Assembly: GCA_963665455.1 (NCBI GenBank)
Contig: OY762279.1
Location: 2,170,001-2,234,000, forward strand
Direction: 5' to 3'
Length of the DNA: 64,000 bases
DNA from: VXNE01 sp963665455
GTDB taxonomy: Bacteria > Pseudomonadota > Gammaproteobacteria > Pseudomonadales > Azotimanducaceae
The notes beneath the pieces were generated by a model. It ran no database searches. It had not been told where the DNA came from and saw only the letters and a list, made by a program, of their open reading frames with translations. The position numbers and the translations under genes are program-made. Positions within the stretch are counted from its first letter, which is position 1; the number at the start of each line of letters is the position of its first letter. Shown one piece after another: positions 52,204 to 59,529 of the stretch.

Positions 52204-52510
52204 ATGGCTCGTAGAATTCAAGCGCTACTCTTGGTCGAGGACGTTGACGAGCGCGGGAACCCTGCCCTTCGTGTTGGTGTAGATCAGGAAGCTGAAGGCT
52301 CATCGGCGTTGATGCGAAGGACTCGTCAGGCTCTCGAGAGTATGGGGCTTCAGGGCCAACCATCTTGCCGACATTGAAGTTGGTGGTCTACCCGGCTTGA
52401 ACGAGGCTGTAAAGGTAACCGTAAGGTCAGGAGAGCTGCGCCACCTGGTTCAACGTATTGACTTACTTCTTTTGCGGACACGGGCATCCTCCTCCTTTAG
52501 GGACAACTAA
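52204..52510 (+). pseudogene. Small hypothetical gene with a frameshift near 52,350
   Basis: The first frame (52204-52377) encodes MARRIQALLLVEDVDERGNP then EAEGSSALMRRTRQALESMG. From about 52,350 a second frame reads RANHLADIEVGGLPGLNEAV then KVTVRSGELRHLVQRIDLLL and stops at 52510. Both halves look like protein and together would make about 103 residues. One base too many or too few near GGGGCTTCAGGG joins them. Pseudogene, sequence error or a programmed slip. An AGGA motif 6-9 bases before ATG supports the start. Confidence 0.4.
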
Positions 52511-52684
52511 GACTCGATCGCTCCCTCTCCGGTCTGCTTCAGTCTGAATGCCTTGAGGGGTGTCAGTGTTCCACCCAGCCAGAGCTTTCATGCAGGTTCT
52601 CCTTCCTGTAAACAGAGGTCAACCTGGAATTACAAGTCTTGGGACTCGGTTCAAGCCGCAGTCGGAATATAGGAGGAGAAGGCC

Positions 52685-53257
52685 ATGGGATCAAAGACTG
52701 TACAAAAGGTCGTCGGCTTCGTAGTGTTTGGGCTCGGTTTAGGTCTATTCGGCTGGTTTGTGACGTTGTTTTTGAGAGCCTCGGTCGAAGTCCAAACCTC
52801 CATTCTCGCTCTGTTCGGGGTCGTTATCGCTGGCATCATCACTCACATCTCGGCGAAGAAACGAGACATTCAAGCTCGTCAGTTCCAAGAAAAGCGGGCG
52901 GTCTATGAGGATTTCATGACTCTGATCTTCGACGTCCTAGCGGGGCAGAAAGCCAAAGAGCTTGGACGCCAGCCTGTCGGCGAAAAGAAACTGGCAAGCC
53001 GAATGCTCGAATTCAAACGGAAACTTATCATTTGGGCGGACGCCCGTTCCATAGAGATGTGGAACGAGATCGAAGTCAACATGGGGCAAGTGCTCCAGGG
53101 TGCCGATCCTTATGAGATGCTGCAAATGTGGGATGCGTTCATGCGCCAGATGAGAAGCGACTTGGGTATGGACGATAGAAAGCTACCACAGGGCGCGTTG
53201 ATCGACATGCTCTTGACGCCGGAGGATATGGGCAAGGTCGGGAGGAGTTCGAGCTAG
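52685..53257 (+). CDS. Two-TM protein with cytoplasmic helical domain, unknown
   Basis: 190 residues. Two N-terminal membrane helices (VVGFVVFGLGLGLFGWFVTL; QTSILALFGVVIAGIITHI) are followed by a basic helix (SAKKRDIQARQFQEKRAVYE) and a mostly helical domain (FMTLIFDVLAGQKAKELG ... LIIWADARSIEMWNEIEVN). Very strong ribosome-binding site (AGGAGGAGAAGG, 4 bases upstream). The layout occurs often next to restriction and abortive-infection genes. The IS630 element inserted at the TA of its TAG stop codon; the base after both TA copies is G, so the stop is preserved. Confidence 0.6.
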   Translation: MGSKTVQKVVGFVVFGLGLGLFGWFVTLFLRASVEVQTSILALFGVVIAGIITHISAKKRDIQARQFQEKRAVYEDFMTLIFDVLAGQKAKELGRQPVGEKKLASRMLEFKRKLIIWADARSIEMWNEIEVNMGQVLQGADPYEMLQMWDAFMRQMRSDLGMDDRKLPQGALIDMLLTPEDMGKVGRSSS

Positions 53258-54450
53258 TGTAGTGTCTCGAATAAAACGTATTTCATTGGCTTGAGACGGG
53301 TTATGCTTTCTCGCGTCCGTGATTTCGGGGGCGACGCGATGGGGGTGGGGGCCAGGATCGACTTGTCCAGGGCGGAACGGGGCAAGCTTGCGACGTGGGC
53401 GTCGTCGAGCACCCCGGCGCGCCTGCGGGAGCGCGCGCGCATCGTGTTGATGGCCTCCGAGGGGATGACCAACAAGGACATCGCGGCGGAGCTGGGCACG
53501 GACGCGAACAAGGTCGGTCGATGGCGAAGCCGCGTGGCGCGGGAGGGGCTGTCGAGCATTGAGAAGGAACGTCCGCGCGGGGCGAACCACGGCGGCAGGG
53601 ACTCCAACGAGCAGGCGGAGCTGCGCGGCAGGATCCTGGAGGTGACGACGCAGACGACGCCGGCGGACGCGACCCACTGGTCGTGCCGGTCGATGGCGCG
53701 GCATCTGGGGACGACGCACAGCTTCGTGAACCGGGTGTGGCGCGCCCACGGGCTGAAGCCGCACCTGATCCGCACCTTCAAGGTGAGCAACGATCCGCGC
53801 TTCGAGGAGAAGCTGCGCGACGTGGTCGGGTTGTACCTCGACCCGCCGCGCAACGCGGTGGTGTTCAGCTTCGACGAGAAGAGCCAGATCTAGGCGCTGG
53901 ACCGCACGCAGCCGGGGCTGCCGATCAAGAAGGGCCGCGGCGGGACGATGACGCACGACTACAAGCGCCACGGCACCACGACGCTGTTCGCGGCGCTGAA
54001 CGTCGCCACCGGGGAGGTGATCGGCAGGACGTACCGCAGGCACCGCCACCAGGAGGTGTTGCGGTTCCTGCGGGAGGTCGAGAAGACGGTGCCCAGGGAC
54101 CAGGAGATTCATCTGGTCCTGGACAACTACGCGACGCACAAGCACGAGAAGGTGCTCGCCTGGATCGAGCGCAGGAAGCGCGTCTTCCTGCACTTCACGC
54201 CGACCAGCGCGTCGTGGGCCAACCTCGTGGAGCGGTTCTTCGCGGTGCTGACGGACAAGCAAATCCGGCGTGGCGTGTTCACGTCGGTGCCGCACCTCGA
54301 GAAGTGCCTCCGCGAATACCTGGCCGCCTACAACGAGGATCCGCGTCCGTTCGTCTGGACGAAGTCGGTCGGGGAGATCATGCGCAAGGTCGGCCGCGCG
54401 CGGGACGCGCTGCCCAATGCATAATCATCGTTTTATTGGAGACGCTACGC
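53257..54450 (+). mobile_element. IS630-family insertion sequence with TA target duplication
   Basis: 1,194 bases flanked by TA dinucleotides (53255-53256 and 54451-54452), the hallmark of IS630/Tc1/mariner insertions. The ends are inverted repeats: left GTGTAGTGTCTCGAATAAAA, right (reverse strand) GCGTAGCGTCTCCAATAAAA, differing at 3 of 20 positions. It carries one transposase gene interrupted by an amber codon. Confidence 0.88.
53339..54424 (+). pseudogene. IS630-family transposase with in-frame amber stop
   Basis: 361 codons with a TAG at 53891. Before the stop: helix-turn-helix domain (RLRERARIVLMASEGMTNKD, IAAELGTDANKVGRWRSRVA) and the first catalytic Asp in VVFSFDEKSQI. After the stop, in the same frame: ALDRTQPGLPIKKGRGG, second Asp in IHLVLDNYATHKHEKV, catalytic Glu in LVERFFAVLTDKQ, and GEIMRKVGRARDALPNA. 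The usual codon at the stop is CAG (SQIQALDR), so a single C-to-T change inactivated it. ATG 53303 is an alternative start. Confidence 0.85.
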
Positions 54451-54516
54451 TAGGACTGTCCATCGGCAAGATGGAGGAGGTCCCGGTGCCGGTGGTGCAG
54501 TTCCCTAATCGCGGAG

Positions 54517-56478
54517 TCAAATTAGATCGTTGTAAGTCTTGAACAGCTTTTCGGCCCTTGCGAGTGTCTGTTTGATCGGATCGGAATCCCCTTCTAACGT
54601 CTCGGGGTTGCGGATCAGCCAAGAAGAGGGAGAGAAATGGTTGAAGACCGGTACTTCCTCGGGCATGAGCCGGAAAAGCTCCTCGACTCTCTTGACGACT
54701 CTTGTTGATGTCGTGGTTGTGGCGTTCACTTTGTCAACTGTAAGGGCGAGTGAGTCGTCCAGTGAGTAGCAGGCGTTGACGATTTCGATCAGCAGCTCCG
54801 GCTCAAAAAGACTTTCAACATCCCCTTCGTCGGAGTCGATGAAGTCGGTGATCGAGTAGAGGTGGCCTGCCTGCAATATGCCGGACTTGGTGATGCGCTC
54901 CAGCTTCTTTTTGTCGCCAATGCTCTGGTCCGAAAGAACAGCGATATGGAGCTTGTTGCCAGCGAACAGGGATACGAATGGCATGATCTTGTCAATCCCG
55001 CCCGATGGGCAAAGGGTCCATCGTGCGTCCAGGCCCGCTCTGTTTCGTGCGTGCAAAGCTGCGGAAAGAGCTTGAAGATACAGGACGTCGCTTGGTCCCT
55101 CCACGAGTAAAGTGTGCTCTCCGACGAACAAGGATTGGGTAATCTCGTACCCTAGGGCCCCCTGTAGGGGGAACAGAGTATCAGGATCCAGTTCAAGGAC
55201 GTCCTCGCGGACTTTTGTGCCGAGAGGTATGCGACGTTGTCTTTTGGTTTCGATTTTGTCCTCGACTATTCTGACGCGGTCGAATGCGGACGCAGGCACC
55301 ATGAACGGCGAGTGCGTCGAGTAGACGATTTGATGATGGGGGGCGAGCTTCTCCTCGAAGAACCGGAGCAGATCCGCTTGCGCCTTTCCGTGGAGCGACA
55401 GTCCGGGCTCATCAAGTAGTAGGACGACCGGCGAGTCGTCGGCCTTGATCTGGGCGAACTTTACGAGAAAGGAGAAGAACCAGACGAAGCCTGCACTACG
55501 CTCCGAAAAAGGTGTGTCCACGCGATGAAGCTGATTGACGATCCTCGCGCGGGCTATGGTGCCGGAGTTGAACGGTGCGGGGTCGCCTGGCCGGGCTTGC
55601 TCGACACGTACCAGCACATCAAGGTCAGGGTTCTGGGTCCAGTACTCGAGGATCTGGTCTGTGATGTTGTTGGATGCCGCCTGTAGCTTGGCGTTGAAGG
55701 TCTCGTAGGTCCGGACGTTGACGATGTCGTCAATCGAGACACCGGCGAACTCGAGAAACTCGCAAAACAGTCTCACCCCCCGCTGGTCGTCTCGGTCGAG
55801 CTGGTTGCTCTGAATCAGGTTGTTGGTTTGCTCGAGCTGGATCGCGCCATCCATACGGTCGTAGGAGGAAACGTACATGAAGCTGGGCAACATGGGCTGG
55901 ATCAATCGACGGGCCTGGGCGGTGACAGGACCGTGCTGTTGAAGGTGCTGCTGGAGGGATTTGTGCTTAGGCGTTGGGGCTTCCAGGGCGTTGAGCGATT
56001 TGATGAGGTCGGAGGTCGTCGAGGGCGAGCCTAGGGCTGATCGCTCGGGTGCGTTCAGCGCGAACCTCTGATACAAGAGCTCAACGGCGTGCCTGTAGTC
56101 CAATTGCGCATGAATTTCTAGGTCTTTGCCATAGCGCCTGGCTACAGTGACCAGTTTGGACTTCAACACGCCGTCACCCACTTGATCGGAGATAGTCTGG
56201 ATTTCGGTGTCTTCGAGTTCCCACGTAGTGCTTATCGCGAGGGCGCCTTTCTCGCCGTGGGCGGAGTCGTATTGAGTCAGCAAACGACGGGGATAGTCGC
56301 GTTCGAGGTCTAGGACTACGGGGGTAGCGGGGTGCGGATTCAGCGCCGCAAGGGCGAGCAGAATAGCGCTCTTCCCGGCTTCGTTTTTGCCGACTAGACA
56401 CGTGACCGGTGCCAACTCGAAGGTTTCGCTGTCGTCCACGGATCTGAAACTGGTGACTTGGACGCTTTTCAGGTGCAT
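54517..56478 (-). CDS. OLD-family ATPase-TOPRIM nuclease (GajA-like)
   Basis: 653 residues. ABC-type ATPase: Walker A CLVGKNEAGKSAILLALAAL, Walker B VVLLLDEPGLSLHGKAQADL, H-loop IVYSTHSPFMV. A TOPRIM domain follows from about residue 450: LFVGEHTLLVEGPSDVLYLQ (catalytic Glu), then HIAVLSDQSIGDKKKLERI. This is the OLD architecture found in Gabija GajA and in stand-alone class 1 OLD nucleases. No GajB-type helicase is adjacent: the neighbours are IS630 and a PQQ gene fragment, so this is either a class 1 OLD or an orphaned Gabija half. ATG 56478 follows AAGGA. Confidence 0.83.
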   Translation of the reverse strand: MHLKSVQVTSFRSVDDSETFELAPVTCLVGKNEAGKSAILLALAALNPHPATPVVLDLERDYPRRLLTQYDSAHGEKGALAISTTWELEDTEIQTISDQVGDGVLKSKLVTVARRYGKDLEIHAQLDYRHAVELLYQRFALNAPERSALGSPSTTSDLIKSLNALEAPTPKHKSLQQHLQQHGPVTAQARRLIQPMLPSFMYVSSYDRMDGAIQLEQTNNLIQSNQLDRDDQRGVRLFCEFLEFAGVSIDDIVNVRTYETFNAKLQAASNNITDQILEYWTQNPDLDVLVRVEQARPGDPAPFNSGTIARARIVNQLHRVDTPFSERSAGFVWFFSFLVKFAQIKADDSPVVLLLDEPGLSLHGKAQADLLRFFEEKLAPHHQIVYSTHSPFMVPASAFDRVRIVEDKIETKRQRRIPLGTKVREDVLELDPDTLFPLQGALGYEITQSLFVGEHTLLVEGPSDVLYLQALSAALHARNRAGLDARWTLCPSGGIDKIMPFVSLFAGNKLHIAVLSDQSIGDKKKLERITKSGILQAGHLYSITDFIDSDEGDVESLFEPELLIEIVNACYSLDDSLALTVDKVNATTTTSTRVVKRVEELFRLMPEEVPVFNHFSPSSWLIRNPETLEGDSDPIKQTLARAEKLFKTYNDLI

Positions 56479-56735
56479 GTACTATCCTTCAATGTATCTA
56501 GGATCCTGGGCGCTACGAAGCGCATTCCTCCCGCAAGCCATATTGCCCTGCAGTGCCTTGGAGGCAGTGGGTCCGGAGTCCGACTACCAGAGATGAAGTT
56601 CGAGCCGCAGGACGCCGCAGCGCGTCGGCGCATCCGGCTCACGCAGCGGGGCTCCTGGGACGAGGCAGTGCGACGGTACGCCAAGCGGTGCGTCAGCGCA
56701 ACCGCTTGAGGGGGTTCAGTGCTTGAGCCGGTTCA

Positions 56736-57681
56736 GGGACATCTGGGACTACGACGTGCCGGCGCAGCCGGGCCTGTACTCGGTCTGGCGCGACGGCGCG
56801 CTGCACGACGTGGTGGCCCAGGTGACGAAGATTGGCTTCGTCTTCGTCCTGAACCGCGACACCGGCGAGCCGTTCCTGCCCGTCGAGGAACGGCCGGTCC
56901 CGCAGACGGGCGGTCCCGGCGAGTGGCTCTCGCCGACGCGGCCGTTCCCGGTCGCGCCGCCGCCCATCGTGCCGCACCGCCTGTCGCCGGACGACGCGTT
57001 CGGCCTGACGCTGTTCGACCGCCTGAGCTGCGCGCGCGGATCGCGGACGCCGTGGCCGACGGCCTGTTCACCCCGCCCTCGGAACGGGGCACGCTGCTCT
57101 ATCCGTTCACCGGCGGCGGCGCGAACTGGGGTGGCGCTGCGTACGACCCGATGCGCAACCTGCTGATCGTCAACATGAACAACATTGCGCACCACATCCA
57201 GTTGATCCCGGCCGAGCGCGTCGAGCAGGCGCGCAGGGTGTTCCACGACCAGGAGGTCTCCCCACAGACCGGGGCGCCGTTCGGGATGAAGCGCGAACTG
57301 CTGCTCTCTCCGCTCGGCCTGCCCTGCACGCCACCGTCTTGGGGCGTCCTGGCCGCCGTCGATCTGGCCAGCGGAGAGATCGTCTGGCGCACCACGCTCG
57401 GCGAGGTCTACGGCGTGACCCTGGGACTGCCGAGCCTGGGTGGCCCCATCGTGACGGGGGGTGGTCTCGTGTTCATCGGCACGCCCATCGACGACATGCT
57501 GCGTGCCTTCGACGTGGCGACGGGCGCCTTGCTGTGGCAGCGGCAACTGCCCGCCGCGGGGCAGGCCACGCCGATGACGTACGTGTGGGAGGGGCGGCAG
57601 TACGTGGTGATCCAGGCGGGGGGCAATCCGGCAGGGCAGGGGCGGTTGGGGGATGTGGTGATGGCGTTTGGGCTTCGCTGA
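56736..57681 (+). pseudogene. Truncated and frameshifted PQQ-dependent dehydrogenase, copy 1
   Basis: The C-terminal half of a glucose/quinate-type PQQ dehydrogenase. It begins abruptly at RDIWDYDVPAQPGLY, continues with VTKIGFVFVLNRDTGEPFLP, shifts frame near 57,030 (ELRARIADAVADGLFTPPSE), then runs open through LLYPFTGGGANWGGAAYDP and GLPSLGGPIVTGGGLVFIG to a normal end (LGDVVMAFGLR). The signal peptide, membrane part and first propeller blades are absent. A second copy of the same 0.87-kb C-terminal region lies at 62171-63041. The 250 bases before it hold no gene that I can support. Confidence 0.85.
56819..57681. repeat. 0.87-kb direct repeat, left arm (PQQ dehydrogenase 3' part)
   Basis: Closely similar to 62175-63041. 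With its partner it brackets the small hypothetical gene and ietAS. Confidence 0.88.
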
Positions 57682-57729
57682 GCCCGGCGGGTTGGGTGGG
57701 AAGCGCGGACTCGATGTAAGCTGGACGCG

Positions 57730-58044
57730 ATGACCGTAGAAGCCGCATTCGAGGTCGCCAACGCGAGCGGGCACTACGTAGCCCGCCGCCAGAAAACCGG
57801 GTTCCAGCTCCGTCTCGACCAAAAGCCCATCGGTGGCTGGGAGTGCCGCAACCGCCACTGGTACATCCTGAATCCGTTCGCCTCGAACGTCGCCCATTAC
57901 CGGGAGATCCTGCGCGGACACGGGTTCGAGCAACAGGGCCGGCATCGATGGTGGCGGCTTCGCGGGGAGGAGAACGCGGACCGCTTTCGACGGGCTGTCG
58001 AAGAACTGACGGGACTGCCGCTTCGAGCCGAGGGCACGGTCTAG
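57730..58044 (+). CDS. Small conserved-looking hypothetical protein
   Basis: 104 residues (MTVEAAFEVANASGHYVARR). Regularly spaced Trp/Tyr/His residues (GGWECRNRHWYILNPFASN; HRWWRLRGEENADRFRRAVE) and clean codon bias suggest a real, conserved domain of alpha+beta type, possibly nucleic-acid or peptide binding. I do not recognise it. It sits between the PQQ fragment and the IetAS genes on the same strand. Confidence 0.55.
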   Translation: MTVEAAFEVANASGHYVARRQKTGFQLRLDQKPIGGWECRNRHWYILNPFASNVAHYREILRGHGFEQQGRHRWWRLRGEENADRFRRAVEELTGLPLRAEGTV

Positions 58045-58533
58045 ACCTCCTCAGCAAGCCCGTGCGACGCGGAAAGCGGATTGGGTGTGTCCGAGACTTG
58101 AGCCTTCAGCCCTCAGCCCGACGGGGTCACACTGATCGCTTGATGGTCGACGAAGCGGATGCCGGACGTGACGGCCACGGCCGGCTGTAGTCTGCGGAGA
58201 GTCAGCATGAGCCGAACATGGGCCAGGCGGCAGAGGCAAGATCGGTTGTGCGGCTTTAGACCCGGCTCCGGGAACGGGGGTTTTCGCCATCCGTGGTGAG
58301 GCCGAGAAAACTGTCCGCCGAGCCTTGGGCGGGTCGGGCTCACATGGCGGAGCACCACGTACGGGCAGCGTGCGCGGGTCAACAGAAGCGCGTTCGCGAC
58401 GCTGCCGCGGTGGCGTGTCCTCAGCCTTGGGGCTAATATGTCGGGTGGATAGTGGAACGGCTCGATGCGCCTAAGCGGACGAAGAATGTCGCCGATCCGC
58501 AGCAGGTCACGCGTGCGGGTTTTGGACTGACGG
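58045..58533. other. Intergenic region before ietA
   Basis: 489 bases with many short frames in all directions but no segment with a recognisable protein pattern. No clear promoter box or repeat seen. It must hold the promoter of the ATPase-subtilase operon. Confidence 0.4.
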
Positions 58534-59526
58534 ATGGCTCGCGCGGATCTCATCCTGAATCTTGTCAGAGCGAGCCGTCTGGGGAACGAAGCGCAAGTCC
58601 GCAAGACGGTAGAAGCGCTGGCGGCCAACGAGCGGGCGAAGAACCACACGATCCTTGCGGACCGCCTGCTTGCGCAACTCCAGGTCGAGAACGGGCGCAA
58701 CGTCAACGCTGGTTCCGTCACGCGGAAGTCCGAAACGCCGCTGATCGCGGAGAAGGTTCCATGCCGGGGGCTGGACGAGATGGTGCTGGCGCCCGTGGTC
58801 GGAGAGACGGTGCGCGAGTTGGTGGCGGAACACCACCGGGCGGACTTGCTCAGGTCGTACAACTTGGAACCCCGCAATCGAGTGCTGCTGGCGGGGCCGC
58901 CTGGGAACGGCAAGACCACCTTGGCTGAGGCGCTGGCCGACGCCTTGGGCGTGTCGCTCTTTGTCGTCCGGTACGAGGCCGTGATCGGCAGCTATCTGGG
59001 TGAGACCGCGCAACGCATCGCCAGAGTGTTCGAGCACGCCCGAGCGCGACAGTGCGTTCTGCTGTTCGACGAGTTCGATGCGGTGGGCAAGGAACGGGGC
59101 GACGCTCACGAAACCGGGGAAATCAAGCGAGTGGTGAGCTCGCTCTTGCTGCAAATCGACGCGCTGCCGAGCTACGTCGTGGTGGTGGCGGCGAGCAACC
59201 ACCCGGAGCTGCTCGATCGGGCAGCCTGGCGGCGGTTCCAAGTCCAGTTGGAACTTGAAAAGCCGACGCAACGGCAGATCGAACGTTGGTATCGCGGGTT
59301 CGAGGCGCGGACGGGGCATTCGTTCGGCATCCAGCCGAGGGACCTTGCGCGCAAGCTGCGCGGGTTGAGTTTCGCGGAAGTGGAAGATTTCTGTACCGAT
59401 CTCTTGCGCAAGCTCGTCTTGGACGGACCGGATGCTCGTCCGCGGGAGATCCTCGAGTGCCGCCTGCGGCAGTGGAAGCATCGGTTCGGAGCAGAGCTGG
59501 TCGATGGAATCGAATCGAACGCCTAA
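58534..59526 (+). CDS. ietA: AAA+ ATPase of an IetAS-type ATPase-protease system
   Basis: 330 residues. N-terminal helical part, then a single AAA+ module: Walker A LLAGPPGNGKTTLAEALA (Lys127), Walker B VLLFDEFDAVG, sensor 1 VVVAASNHPELLD, arginine finger RAAWRRF, and the small helical lid (LARKLRGLSFAEVEDFCTDL). It is of the FtsH/VCP-like clade. Together with the subtilase gene starting 3 bases after its stop, it matches the IetA/IetS pair first described in plasmid incompatibility and later listed as an antiphage system. It would sense a trigger or remodel a substrate and control the protease. Confidence 0.85.
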   Translation: MARADLILNLVRASRLGNEAQVRKTVEALAANERAKNHTILADRLLAQLQVENGRNVNAGSVTRKSETPLIAEKVPCRGLDEMVLAPVVGETVRELVAEHHRADLLRSYNLEPRNRVLLAGPPGNGKTTLAEALADALGVSLFVVRYEAVIGSYLGETAQRIARVFEHARARQCVLLFDEFDAVGKERGDAHETGEIKRVVSSLLLQIDALPSYVVVVAASNHPELLDRAAWRRFQVQLELEKPTQRQIERWYRGFEARTGHSFGIQPRDLARKLRGLSFAEVEDFCTDLLRKLVLDGPDARPREILECRLRQWKHRFGAELVDGIESNA

Positions 59527-59529
59527 ACC

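Noticed and set aside
58113..59481. Minus-strand frames overlapping ietA
   Set aside because: No motif, and they oppose an ATPase with all AAA+ signatures.
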